Source: Gnetum montanum
Taxonomy: Eukaryota > Streptophyta > Gnetopsida > Gnetales > Gnetaceae
Direction: 5' to 3'
DNA length: 64,000 bases
NCBI GenBank assembly: GCA_015680685.1
Contig: MNCI01017900.1
Coordinates: 209,562-273,561 of the forward strand
The notes beneath the pieces are model-generated. The model did not search any database. It saw nothing but the letters and a program-made list of their open reading frames with translations, and was not told where the DNA came from. This document shows positions 1-11,717 of the stretch, in pieces (within the stretch, counting starts at the first letter, position 1; the number at the start of each line of letters is the position of its first letter). A program made the position numbers and the translations under genes.

Positions 1-1841
1 GAAGAGAAACACTTGAAGTAGCATGAGGAAAATTATGGATCCATGAATGAATGAGCTGAACCCTAGATATTCATGTTTCATAGTGTAAGGTCCTGCCTGC
101 TTATACATTCATATGATGTTGCTTTGTCAGTAATGCTGATGATGATTAGGAACTTGATTGAGAAAATAATAATAATAATGCAACATGTATCTTCCTGTGA
201 AGCTACTTGGGTTCTTTACTTATGTTTCTTTAAAGCCCTTTTTCTTCAATATTTGCTTCGTTGTGCAGAAAAAGCTTAACTGGCGCTGAAGCCTATTCTA
301 CAATTCTTTCTTTGAAGGAAGAATGAAATTTCTTTGTGACACCTGTGATGTTTGTATGTAGTGTAGGAGGCGTACAGTAATTTAAAAATTTGAAGCCAAT
401 GGTTTTGAAGCACATTAACATAACTACCTCCTAATTTTCATTTTTCATCTGGGTAATGCTTCTGTTGTGCTGCTTTTTCTCTTTTGCATTTACTGTCTAT
501 GGCTTCATCCATCTCATGATGGGGATATTCAACAAGCTCTGGTAGCATTCAAAATTGTTCTACCAAGTTGTCTACATTATTTTGCTGAGATTTTATCAGA
601 ATTTTCTAGAATTAATTGGAAATCATGGTTGCAATACATGTTCTATCATCATCATCTTGCTGCCTTTATCTCATCTACATGCGTTAATCCTTTAAGGTAT
701 GCAAAGGATTTGATAATGATTTTTCTTTCCCATTGCTGGCTGTCTAGTTGAATGTATGTTTTTACCATGCCTCCAGGCTTTACATGTCTGAGCATAACCT
801 TTGGAATAGCTACCTGCTTTACCTAAGTGAGCTATGACTCACTGCCAATGTATATAATTAGCACATTTTCCATTTCATTCTAAAAGTAAAAGATAAATGA
901 TGGGACATTAAAGATAATAATGGTTTTGGTTCTTACTAATATTTTTCAGATGACATCTAGGAATTGAAACCTCAATTCTTGATTTCATTTACATTACCCT
1001 GATTTCAGTAGGCCACTGCAGTCCAATATTTGTGATGCTGGGTTGTTCGTTTAAATTTTTAGTCTAACATAATAGAAATGTACTTACAATTTTAAATGAA
1101 ATTAAGAAAATGAATTTATGTTATTTGTAAATTACTTTGATTCTTTGATGTTTGATCCCTCTAATAAATGTTTTTTAAATATATTAAAACATGCTGTGAC
1201 ATATGCTATGTGTACATAATAGGACTACCTCCACCATCACAGAACAATACTTGTGCCATTGTACCAACCTGTTAACACTAGTCCAAGCATATATTAAATA
1301 AGACCATTGCTAGTTACTAGTTAACATTAAAGAAGATGTATTGCTGCAACACGTTAACTAAAGAAAAGGAACTTAACATATTTAAAGGATCATGAACTAT
1401 AACCTCAATGTTCATCCTGCCAAGGTGGGGTCCTGGGAGGACAGTGGATGAAAGAAAGCCTAACCTTTTTCAAGTGGCTCTGCCCAAGCTTGAATCAAAG
1501 TCTTACGACTTGAGAAACAACCATGTTACCATCACTCCAAGTGGTGGTCCCTGGATTCTCACATATCTAATTAGCAGAAAAAAATGAGTCCTCTCAACCT
1601 TACCAGGACTTTCAAGCCATAACGTGTAACTATAACTTGTATGAAGTCCTTAAATAGTTAATATTATAACCATAACAATGTTTTTTTTTGTCAATTTCTA
1701 AATTGTACCTTAATTTATACCTCTTGAAAGAAAAGTCATTTTTCTTGTCTTCAATTAGATGTCCTAATGTTTGTTTTTTAGTAACTGCAAATTCCAATAT
1801 TTGATTTTAATATTTTTCTAAAGTTTATCATATTGAAGCAG
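1..1841. other. Upstream intron or 5' flank of the bHLH gene, no exon recognised
   Basis: AT-rich sequence with no coding exon I can support. The first bHLH exon visible (from 1842) begins in the middle of a codon after a good acceptor, so at least one upstream exon must exist. I found nothing here that resembles the N-terminus of ILR3-type proteins, so this is most simply a long intron with exon 1 before the window. Confidence 0.5.
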
Positions 1842-2997
1842 TGGTAGTGCAGACATTGATCCTACAACAAAAGAGATTGGTGATCATAGCAAGATCTCTT
1901 CCAAGAAAAGGTAATATTATTAGGGTTTCTGTTAAGACCAAGAGTTGTTTTTAGATTATTATAAATATGAACACTATTTTCATAAAAAAATGCTGCTATA
2001 TTACATTTTTATTCACTTTATAGGAAAGTTTGCTTTTTTTATTGATGCTTTTGGGCAGGTCTGGTGAATTTCCTTTACTGAACAACGTTTCATCTTTTGT
2101 TTGGATCCTTGTCATCGAACTTTTTTTTATCTGATGTATACTTTGTTCTCCTTTTTCTTTCTTAAATAGATATTTTTTTATACCAACATTTACCTTTATT
2201 TGGGAACCTTAATTGGTAGGCCTCGTGAAGAAAGTGGTGGTGGCCCTGGATCAAAAGCATGTCGGGAGAAGATGCGCAGGGACAGACTGAATGACAGGTT
2301 CTATTCATCTGTACATCTTTGCTTTATCTTTGATCTTTATACAAACTTAAATTTCTTTTGAAATATTGGTACATGCTCTTACCTTATTTCAGGTTCATGG
2401 AGCTGAGCTCAGTACTCGAGCCAGGTAGACCTCTCAGGACAGACAAAGCTGGTATTTTGGCTGATGCTAAACAATTGCTTATCCAGCTGCGGGCAGATGC
2501 TCAGCAGATTAGAGGTTCAAATGAGCAACTTCAAGAAACTATCAAGGAACTGAAGGTTGTAATATAGTTTCTGATTCTTTAAAGAATATGCTACTAAGTT
2601 TTAGGATTTTGAAATTTTATTTATTCTACGACATACTTATCTAATAAATAATTCAATGAAAGTGATTGTTCGATCAAAAGGTTTCAAGATAATTTAAACG
2701 GAGTTTTTAAATAAATTTTACTTTGAGCAGGCTGAGAAAAATGAACTTCGTGATGAAAAGCTTACACTGAAATCAGAGAAAGAGAGATTGGAGCAACAGC
2801 TAAAAGCAATTACATTGCCTGCTGGATTTCTTCATCCAGCTGCATTCCATACAGCTGCTTTTGCTGCCCAAAGTCATGCTTCAGGCAACAAAACTATGCC
2901 TATTCCAGGTTTTTCTGGTATGCCAATGTGGCGATGGATGCCTTCATCTGTTACTGACACATCTCAGGATCATGTGTTGAGGCCACCAGTTGCTTAA
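1842..2997 (+). CDS. ILR3-like: bHLH transcription factor, subgroup IVc (ILR3/bHLH115-like), 3' four exons
   Basis: Exons 1842-1910, 2220-2297, 2393-2555 and 2731-2997 join in frame through GT-AG introns and give the C-terminal 191 residues, ending at TAA. The order is an acidic/Ser linker, a basic region (SKACREKMRRDRLNDR), helix-loop-helix (FMELSSVLEPG, then TDKAGILADA), a leucine-zipper coiled coil (AEKNELRDEKLTLKSEKERL), and a Pro/Met-rich tail ending DTSQDHVLRPPVA. That tail and the zipper are hallmarks of subgroup IVc factors, which regulate iron-deficiency genes as dimers in the nucleus; the C-terminus is where BRUTUS-type E3 ligases bind in Arabidopsis. Arabidopsis ILR3 is 234 residues, so roughly 40 N-terminal residues are missing, probably before the window. 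All splice sites and the frame are intact, so the gene is likely functional. Which IVc paralogue it is remains uncertain. Confidence 0.92.
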
Positions 2998-4084
2998 ACA
3001 TGAGCTTTGATGATACATTGCTTACTGATCAGACGACCGTTTTCGGATTTAAAATTTTTTAGTCATTTAACTTATCATTTAGGAGAGCTGCAGCTTGTAG
3101 GGTAAAATTCCAGCATTTAATTATGGAAGTGCTTAACTCGAGGTGAAAACTTGCAAGGCAAAATTGTTAAATGTTTGTTCATTAATCTCTAGACAATGAA
3201 AACGTGAGCTGGAATTTTTTTTATTGTACACGTACAGTTCAACCGAAATATCACCACATTGGTGCTTTCAAAGTTACGTGAATCACGGAGTTTTTGTACA
3301 TAAGACTTTAAGCTACTCTGTTGTATGGAAGTGGAATTTGTCAATCTGAAATGTCAAATGTTTTCTACGATTAAGGGTTCTGCTTGCTGATGCATGCTCA
3401 GCATTACATCACCATTTTCAATCTTATACTTACAATGTCATTGTGATTGGCCGGACATTTTCATTTCACACCTGCATTACAGTGTTTAGTTTTTTAATAT
3501 TAAAAATATTTACTTTATTGAATAATTAACGATCTTATTTAAATTCTGAATTTTCTTGCAAGCATGTTCCATCGGAACTAGTTTTCTTACTTAACTTTCT
3601 TACCAGAATTCGCTCTCATGGTTTTGATATGCATGACAAGTTTGCCAACAATGTCAACAGCGTTGTATTTTGTAATTAGTCTTGTGCTGAGTCTTCTTGA
3701 TCTTTTAATCAGTTCTCAGCTTTATTGGTTTCTGAATTTTTCATTATTAATCTCTATTGTTATTATGGAGGAGTTCTAAATGCCAATAAAGCTCTAATAA
3801 ATCATGATTCAGTGACGCCATTTGTAGATTTAGATTTCTGAAGGTATAGAGTTTGCAAATAAAAATGAAACACTAGAAGATAAATATCCAATATTGTTGG
3901 ATCTCCGGAATTGAAAACGATGAAAAGGAAGAACCCTGATGAATTTAGGAAGAAATCTGATGCACGGGGAATCCACTTTAGAAGTTAGAGTTCTTTGCAT
4001 TTTTCTAGATATTTGGTAGAGTAACTTAGAATAGCAACTTAGAACATTGGTCAGTTATCTAAGTTACTCTCAGGATCTTCAGGC
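2998..4084. other. 3' UTR and flank of the bHLH gene
   Basis: The first few hundred bases after the stop are presumably 3' UTR. The rest is AT-rich DNA without a supportable gene, RNA or element boundary. Confidence 0.5.
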
Positions 4085-4438
4085 GGAGGACATCTAGGAG
4101 CCTGTATAACAAATGGTTGGACCTTAACTGGAGGACATCTAGGAACCTGTATAACAAATGGTTGGACCTTAACTGGATACCTCCTAGAAAGGCTACAAGT
4201 GGCCTAGGGCAAACTTTCTGAATCCTTCTAAAGAAAAAGTGGCCTAGGGCAAACTTTCTGAATCCTTCTAAAGAAAAGGATAAATGATGATTAGTTTAGA
4301 AGTAGAAAGAATGATCACAATTTGGTCTGATTTTTTAAATGTGTATGGTAAAGTTTCTCTCTCTTTCTATCTTTCAATCGATAGAAGTGTTACGTTACGT
4401 TATATGTCATGGTGAAGTGTTACGTTATATGTCATGGT
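4085..4438 (+). repeat. Cluster of three independent short tandem duplications
   Basis: Three unrelated direct duplications lie within 354 bases. A 45-bp unit occurs at 4085-4129 and 4130-4174 with one difference. A 40-bp unit occurs at 4197-4236 and 4237-4276. A unit of about 25 bp carrying GTGTTACGTTATATGTCATG occurs twice within 4386-4438. No ORF spans them. Confidence 0.85.
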
Positions 4439-6130
4439 TTTAGGAGTTATGGTGCACATGGTTACCATATTAGTTGATAGATGCCATGTTCAACAATGAT
4501 ATTTCCATAGCCATGATGAGGAGGTAAATGACATGGCAATTTGCTAATCACATTCACAAAGATGAAAGCTATAATATATCATCATCTATTAAGGATTTCA
4601 AAGATAAGAGCTATGGTAATAAAGCAATACATGTGACTATTATTAAGTGTCAAGCTATGTAACAAAAACCACATGTAATCAAGCCCTAAGTAACCTTTGG
4701 TATAAGGAAAAAAGAAGCTCTTTATAATGATTTTACAAAGTTAAGCATAATCACAACTTGAAAACAATGTATGTTTTCAAGAATCATTAGAGCTAGCAAT
4801 CACTAAAAAGCTATGATATTTGCTTTAAACACATTCATTGCTACAATTCTTTCTATGTTTTCATTGATTCTAATGATTCTTACCCTAAGAACTTTGTTTT
4901 TCAATTCTTTGTTTAATTATAATGAATTGATTAGGTTGATTGATATGGCCTTGGTCATTTGAATTTGAATTTGAATTAGACGTGTTTAGTAATTGGCTTG
5001 ATTAATCTTAGAAGTCTAAGTTGATTAATTTGGATAGACTCAATTTTTAATGAAATTTTACTAACTAGCCTCTAAGAAGATGAATTTTGCTCGATTGTCC
5101 TTACCAAACTTTAGTTGATAGGTTTGTCTTTAAGACTCTAGGGTTAGTTCACCTTTGTCATGTTCAACTCTATGTAGTGTTGTGACCAAACAAGATACTT
5201 CTTTGGTGGTCCTTGGGATCTTAATCATTTGAGGCTCAATCCATGGAGATTCTTTTGAATCAAAATAATACTATTGCTTGAATTTTTATTGGATGGAATC
5301 ATTAAGCGTGAGCTCAATTGTTTAAGGATACTAACTTAGTTATATATTTATAATATATATCTATAATTTGGCTGATAGAATCTTGCAAAATTTGAGTTAA
5401 ATTTTAGTTCATCTACTCTATTGAAAATTATTGAAGTCGCTAGTTTACCAGATTCCATGTATTCCATAACAATTTTGGTCAAATCACTATGATTGCATGA
5501 TGAGAAGAATAACTAATTCAAGTTTGGAAAAAAATCTTGTGTTGCAAAATGATTCTAAATTTTCATTGATTGTTGTTTTCCATGCCTGCTCCCCTTGCCT
5601 GGCCAAATTTCATTCCTTGTGCATGGAAATATGAAGACATAAACATACAAGAGGCAGATTCACTTGCAGAAAAAATATTCGCATTATAGGTGAAATATTA
5701 TTTAACATTACCAATACACTTCCCTAAGCATTACAGATGAAATATTATTTAGTGTTACCGATTTATGATTGGTATCTGGCCTCTCGGCCAAAATTATTAC
5801 TTGTGTAATAATCTTACTTGCACAATCTTCTTATTAGTGAGAGTTGGCTCAAATAATTAGCTCATTATTTTATTGGGCAAGAAGTTCCTAGTTAACCTCT
5901 AACAAAGCTTTGTTATATACCTTTATACTTCTTCTAATTTATTACCTTAGTTATATGTCTTATGTGTACATATAGTCAAATTATTTTAGCTTTTAACATC
6001 TTGGTCCTCCCTCACTTTCTTTTCCTAATTTTGTTAGTTGTTGGAACCCAAAATAATTGAAATATAGGTATACCCCAAGATTTATAGAAGTTTATAACTC
6101 AATGCTATCTAGTAGAATTGAACCTATGAC
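4439..6130. other. AT-rich intergenic DNA, nothing recognised
   Basis: No exon, LTR or RNA gene could be supported on either strand. Short AT repeats only. Confidence 0.4.
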
Positions 6131-6960
6131 TTGGGGTATACCACCAGACTAATACCTCATTGTTACCAATTTTGTTATTTGATCAATGAAATATCATTGT
6201 TATATGTCTTGAGGTGTACCTATATATGTCATGACTTTAATGCAAGGATGGCTACATATTCTAAGTATATTGATATTCTAGAGTGGCAAAATAATCAAGA
6301 ATGGCTAGATATTCAAGATTATGGTCAAATTACAAGTGAATGAGAAAGAACATCAAAGGACACTAAAACAAATCAAACATGAAAGCACATGTTAGAATGT
6401 GGACAAGGCCTTGATGTTATCATTTTAAATCATATTCAAAAAATTTCATCTAGCTAAAAATTTACTTTTGAAAAAGGAAGAAGAAGTTCAAGTATTGATT
6501 TATTGCTAACCACCTTTCAACATATATCAGAAATCATTGGCTTTCAAGTTGGTCGTAAATTAGTAGAGTCTCCACACTATTTTCCATAAAATTTCATTTA
6601 AGAAAGGTATTTTAGCAATACACAATGCCACAAAATAAGATGTATTACAAATACAAAACCTTTTTAACAAGATGTGAAAAATTTGTTGAAAATAAAAAAA
6701 ATTTGAGACTTAATTAGAAGACATTTTACTAGCACCAATAAAAAATGTCACTATGTAAGATAAGCTTATAGGTTAGAAGCAGTGGTTTGATGAAGAATTT
6801 CTACAAGTAAGGTTAGTTATATATAAAAAACTTGTAAGAAGGAATCCTTAAATAAGGACTACATGAAATTATTTCAAGAAAAAAATGATAGAAAATTTCT
6901 CAAAGAGCCTAACAAAATATGATGCAAATGATAAAGCAAGATCTACAAAATTTTTAAAAA
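6131..6960 (+). pseudogene. Decayed LINE-like endonuclease domain remnant (tentative)
   Basis: Broken frames read like the C-terminal part of an apurinic-type endonuclease of a non-LTR element: a DFNARM box near 6230, then a segment with EWLDIQDYG, then FTFEKGRRSSSIDLLLT near 6470, recalling the family's conserved TF...G..S.IDY/L box. A WFDEEF motif with basic residues after it near 6790 fits the linker that follows the endonuclease. Many stops and frameshifts are present and no reverse transcriptase is visible downstream. The assignment rests on motif resemblance only. Confidence 0.3.
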
Positions 6961-7532
6961 TATTTTGGATATAAAATTTTTCCAAATAATGATATTTTAT
7001 TTGCATAAATTATAGTGTTCTACAAAAAATTGTTTTATCATGAGATAAATAACATAACTACTTACATTCTCCTACATACTTTATAGCTTACATATGCTAA
7101 AATAGTACATAGAATTTAAAAATCAACTTCTAGAAAAGTTGTAGATGCATAAGGATTATAGCTAAATTATTAAACCATGGCGGACAGTTAGTTCAGAAAG
7201 AGACTTGGAAAATGCTTAATGAATGACTTCAAAATAGTTTGAGTAGACAATGGATGATTTATTGAGTAGTTATTTTTTTTTAAAAAAAAGAGACAAATCA
7301 TATGTAAATACTGATCATGATCAGTAGCGTGTTTGCAAAATTGTTAAATACTATTTTAGAGAAAAAATTGGGATGTTGACAAAAGAAAATAATTTATGTG
7401 CACTTTCACAAGAAGGATTAAAAACAAATTATTCTACAATAGATCATCTACTTACCCTCATATTTTATATTGAACAAGCAAAGGGTAAATAGGATATAAT
7501 ATTTATTTGCATTGTTAATTAATCTATTTTGA
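6961..7532. other. AT-rich DNA between LINE remnant and element A
   Basis: No gene seen. The left part of the element A LTR, expected here by comparison with the 900-bp LTR at 11718, is not recognisable. Confidence 0.35.
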
Positions 7533-7839
7533 ATGCTACAAGGTTTATCACAAAGTTCGTCTTTATTATCATACACAAGGTGTGCTCAGGTATGCAATGC
7601 TCGAATAAAGATCCATTCACTTTATGACTCCTACTATGGGCACTCAGAAATAATTCTATCTCTAGAAAGGAAAAAAGGCAAGAGTTTGGGTAAGGGACTA
7701 AGACTAACTGCCAAAACCAAGTGCGCCCGCCTCTTATTTATAGGCAATGAGCCAGGTCACGATATCGGATGCCCAATATTGTGTGGAAGGCTTTGATATC
7801 GCAGACCTGATATCGCGTTCTCGATATCGTGGTTCATCA
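7533..7839 (-). mobile_element. Partial 3' LTR of gypsy element A
   Basis: On the minus strand the LTR begins TGATGAACC at 7839, directly after the polypurine-like CATGGGGG. It aligns with the U3/R part of the LTR at 11718-12617: both share the block AATGCTCGAATAAAGA and CTCTTATTTATAGG. Homology stops near 7533, about 600 bp short of the full LTR, so the U5 side is deleted or too diverged. Confidence 0.7.
7733..7839 (-). promoter_or_regulatory. Element A LTR promoter with GATATC palindrome array
   Basis: Reading the minus strand, four GATATC palindromes (several as GATATCG) and one AATATT lie between 7835 and 7755, followed within about 20 bases by a TATA box, CCTATAAATAAGAG (about 7746-7733). 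The geometry, palindromes then TATA, matches the element B LTR, which uses different palindromes at the same place. Promoter function is inferred from position. Confidence 0.5.
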
Positions 7840-8230
7840 TACCCCCATGACTGAATGAAAACTCGTCCTCAAGTTCTTTACAAAATATTGGGAAGGTATG
7901 GGATTATTGACTAAATGACACTGATGGTGAAATGGGATGATAGACTCAAAGTGCCCAGTGAACGGATCTAAAAGCATATTACAACATTGGTGTTCATGCC
8001 CATTGTGGTGAACACTGTACGTAAATGACATCTAGGCCCTTATTTGACAGCTTGAAGAGAGAGAAAAGAAAATGAGGCGCATTGCTGCCAATGCCGAGAT
8101 TGCACCTTCCATTGTTTATCCATAGCCACACGACCAAACTTGTTCCTTTCGTAAATGCTCCAGCTCCAATCCATCATGAGTGCTCCCTCCTAGCCTAGTC
8201 GATTGTTCGTATGATCACCATCTGCACACA
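7840..8230 (-). pseudogene. Shortened remnant of the env-position ORF region in element A
   Basis: The last bases before the polypurine tract (ACTTGAGGACGAGTTTTCA on the minus strand) match the same position in element B. A GCAGATGG start context near 8225 matches the ATG context of the 951-codon ORF of element B at 15712. Only about 0.39 kb separates start and LTR here against 3.1 kb in B, so almost the whole ORF is missing. Inferred as an internal deletion. Confidence 0.45.
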
Positions 8231-9789
8231 CAACACAGTCACAAATTAGCAAGGATAGATAATCCATCATGCATTTGATACCTTGCCTTGATATGAAGCA
8301 CACTGGCTAGGTTGTGGGTATGGCGAATACTGGGTTAGAGGTTTATTATTGGTGACTACCTAAGGTGTAGGGGTAAAACAAGTAGTAGAATGGAAAAATT
8401 TGTAACAGGGCCCCCACGACTAACAGTGAACCTCCGGTAGTAATAAGATGGAAAAAATAGAAGGAACAAGAAAGATGGAAAAAATAACGACGATGGGGAT
8501 GACATGAGAAATTGCTCATTGCAAAGAATGTTTAAGGAAAAGAATTTAACAATTGCACAATAAAGGAATGTTAGTGGATCCTCCCCAAAGCAGGCTCATG
8601 CATTTTATGCTCTGACAAACCCACAAGCCAAAGAGTCCGTAGGCTCTAGGAATGACACATGGAATAAGGGTTAAAAACTTACCCACAGGAATTTACCAAG
8701 GAGAAACAATGCATCAAGAAAAATATAGACTAATCATAAAACAGGAAATGAGGGGAAAAATGGGAAGAAAGATGGAGAGGAGAAGATGGAATGGAATCCC
8801 AAGAGCAAGGTTGTGTAAAGTCCCTTGTGCATTTTATGGTTAAGGTGACTGAGTAGAACTCATTCCAAATCTGGACTTAAACCAACTACATCCAGTGACC
8901 TCGCATCAATACACTAAAGCAATCCATCTTCTTGAAGTAACAAGAATGCTTCCCCAAAGAGTCACCACCATTCCAAGGAGAGCAAGATGGAGAAATAGGA
9001 AGTGAGAAAGGGCCTTAGTTAAAGGGAACCTTCAGGCATGGGTACATGTCTTTCTAGTGCCATAACCAGTGCTTGTAGCCCCATATTTTTTTATTATGTC
9101 TAAGGGGTGTGCTTTGAATTCCCACTAGTGTTGTTTTTTTTACGTAAGAACCACACCATGAAAAGACTTATTTGATTCGTTTGACTTTCTAATGTTTGGT
9201 CATTGGTGGAATGGCGAAAAATCCATGAAAAGCATCCAAGTACCCAAGAGAATAGCTAGCACAAGTGCATCGAATTCCCTTAAATTCATACCCTTTTCAA
9301 CCATTGAGTTCTTTTTTGGTTTGAGGAATACGAAGCCACCAATTCATTAACAAGTTTATTTAGGAAAAGGGACAGTACAGTTCCAAGCCAAGGGAGACCA
9401 CAGAGTTGAATGGATGAATGGATGGTATGAACTCATTGCCTGTTTTATCAAAAGAACCATATCTTCGTATCAACATTGAAAATCAAAGGAAAAAACCAAA
9501 CATTAGCAACCAACATCATTATAATACAATCCACCATCATAAGCACTTATTGTAAGATGAGTAAAAGTAAATCAAACAAAGAAATAGTAAAAATATGAAC
9601 AATGGTGTAAGACAAAAAATAAGTAAAATTGAAAAATGTGCAAAACAAAAATACAAAAGGAACTGAGGGCTTTGAATGGTTAGCATTGGTGGACGTCTCC
9701 CCCACGACTGAGGTGGTAGGAGGCAATCCGAAATAGGGAGAAAGGTTGTCCACCAACAAAGGTAGCATTGGTACTGGTTGTCCTAGGCT
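8231..9789 (-). other. Noncoding block between integrase and env-position ORF of element A
   Basis: No convincing ORF. The block is homologous to 15.9-17.85 kb: both contain AAGGGGTGT.CTTTGAATTC (9101 and 16913 region), a TAGAACT..TTCC stretch with CAGTGAC after it (8850-8910 and 16690-16750), and the minus-strand motif AGTCGTGGGGG near both ends (9703 and 8406 here). It identifies A and B as one family. Confidence 0.65.
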
Positions 9790-10830
9790 CATGGAAAGGT
9801 TTGGTTTGTTGGGCGTTAACCAATAGTTTCTTGTCTGGGCTTTTAGGTTTATAAATCATCATGGCCCCTGAAGAAAAATTTGCATGAATGACATAAGGTC
9901 CTTCCCACAGCATTTGAAATTTGGTTCGTTGTGGCACATGTGTGGGATTCTAGTAGAGAACCTTATCTCCTGGTTGATATTTAACTTTTCTAATCCTTAA
10001 GTTATGCCGTTGTTTATTGAAGGCCTTGTGTAATTCGTTAGATGACAGGGTGGCTAATCAGTTCTCATCTAGCAAGTTAAGGGTTATTAACTGTTCTTTT
10101 TGTGCTAGATCAAGGTCAAGGTTGAGATCACACACCATAGATAGTGTATAGAGTTTTGCTTGAATGGGAAGTGTTGGAAGTTTCCCATACACTAACTTAT
10201 AGGAAGAGTAGCCTATAGGGAGTTTCCATGTGGAGCGGTATGCCTAAAGAGCATCGTTCAGTTTGGTGCTCCAATCTCACCTATACTTGCTAATAGTTCT
10301 TCTTAATATTTTTGTAATCTCCCTATTGGTGACCTCGGCTTGACCATTCGCTTGAGGGTGGTATGGTGTAATCAGTTTGCGTTCAACCCCTAAGCGTTGC
10401 ATCAGCTTCCAAAAAGTTGCACCTGTAAAATGTGTGTCATTGTCAGAAATAAGTGCATGAGGCACACCAAACCTATTTATGATTTGTTGTTGAACAAATT
10501 GTGTAGCTATAGATGATGTACAATCCTTAACAGTGGCTACTTCTGCCCATTTTGTAAAGTAGTCAACGGTAACAATGATGTAAGCTTTTCCATTGGACAT
10601 TGGTGTAATGGACCCCATAAAATCAATTCCCCATATGTTGAAGGGTTCTAAAGGTTGAATCCATTGTTGTAGACCCTCCATTCTAGCAGTCATTTCCCCA
10701 TCATGTTGACAGTGCTCACAAGATTGGACAAAATGATGGGCATCCCGAAATAATGCAGGCCAATAATATCCTGCAAATAGGATTTTAATGGTTGTTCGTA
10801 TCTCTGCATAATGACCCCCATAAGGACCCT
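9790..10830 (-). pseudogene. Ty3/gypsy integrase of element A
   Basis: The longest open part is 10693-10277 (138 residues). Upstream in frame an HHCC zinc finger is visible (GGHY, then SCEHCQHDG) at about 10815-10690. The core has the three catalytic residues: D in WGIDFMGS, D in ISDNDTHF and E in HPQANGQAEVTN. The C-terminal part (9937-9790) contains MLWEGPYVI and KPFHEP, typical of the gypsy integrase tail; no chromodomain is evident. Stops separate core and tail, so the protein is not made as a whole. The enzyme would insert element cDNA into the chromosome. Confidence 0.85.
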
Positions 10831-10849
10831 CATGAGTGTCTTGGAGAAC

Positions 10850-11716
10850 TCGCGATTAATTTATCAGGGGAACGCACCATCAAACCAAGCCATCGGAACA
10901 TACTTTATAAAGTTGCCCATTAATTTTCATAAAATACTTAGCTCGATGAAGAAACTGTTGTTTTTTTTAGCATCTAACTCTTGTGGTGTTTGTTGTGTAA
11001 GGAGATAGGTGAGAATACTACTATATTAGTTTGTCTTCATGGTTAATTGATTAGATACTACACCTACAAAGAGGATTTCATTAGGGAAATGATCAAAAAT
11101 TGGATACTCATCCTCTTTGTTGTCCCATCGCAACAAAGATAAATGATCAGCAACTATGTTCTCAGTGCCTTTTCAATCTATCATCGTAAGATCAAACTCC
11201 TGTAAGATTACAAGCCATCATATAATGCGAGGGCTCACCACTGGTTTATTCATTAGGAACCATATTGCACTATGATCCGTATGTACAAATACCTTATAAC
11301 CTAATACATAGTGCCTACATTTTTCTAGTGAAAACACTATAGCCATTAACTCTTTCTCTATTGTAGTGTAGTTAAGTTGTACACCAGCAATACTCCTACT
11401 TGCACAATGGATGTAATAAGGGCATTTTGGGCCATTTAACTATGTAAGTACCGCTCCTAAGGCATAGTTGGATGCATCGGTCATTATGTGGAATGGTCTG
11501 GACCAGTTAGGAGCTTGTAGAATGGGTGTTTCTACGAGCTTCTATTTTAAAGTTTGGAAAGCTAATTCGCATTCCCTGGTCCATTCGAAAGGTACGTCCT
11601 TTTTCGTTAGTTGAACCAATGGTTTTGCAACCTTTGAAAAGTTCTCAATAAAGCATCTATAATAGTTAGTGTGTCCAAGGAATGACTGGATATCTTTTAC
11701 AATTTTAGGTTGCTAA
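10850..11716 (-). pseudogene. Reverse transcriptase C-terminus and RNase H of element A
   Basis: Conceptual minus-strand reading gives the RT connection region (IQSFLGHTNYYR, then KPLVQLT), then RNase H with FHIMTDASNYALGAVL, TTIEKELMAIVFSLEK and VHTDHSAI, and ends with ADHLS. Several stops and small frameshifts mean no long ORF survives. The RT catalytic YxDD half is not present because the segment ends at the element B LTR at 11717. Confidence 0.75.
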
Positions 11717-11717
11717 G

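Larger units (their letters stand above)
7840..11717 (-). mobile_element. Ty3/gypsy element A, internal 3' half, interrupted by element B LTR
   Basis: Minus-strand order is RT C-terminus and RNase H (11.72-10.85 kb), integrase (10.83-9.79), a 1.5-kb noncoding block, a remnant of an extra ORF region, a polypurine tract and the LTR. The RT frame stops abruptly at 11717, where the TGATGAG end of another LTR begins. Gag, protease and the RT active-site half were not found to the right of element B, so they are lost. Lineage is not decided; integrase motifs recall Athila/Tat relatives. Confidence 0.8.

Noticed and set aside
73-751. Small plus-strand frames as an upstream exon of the bHLH gene
   Set aside because: Neither resembles an ILR3-type N-terminus and neither has splice junctions in the phase required by the exon at 1842.
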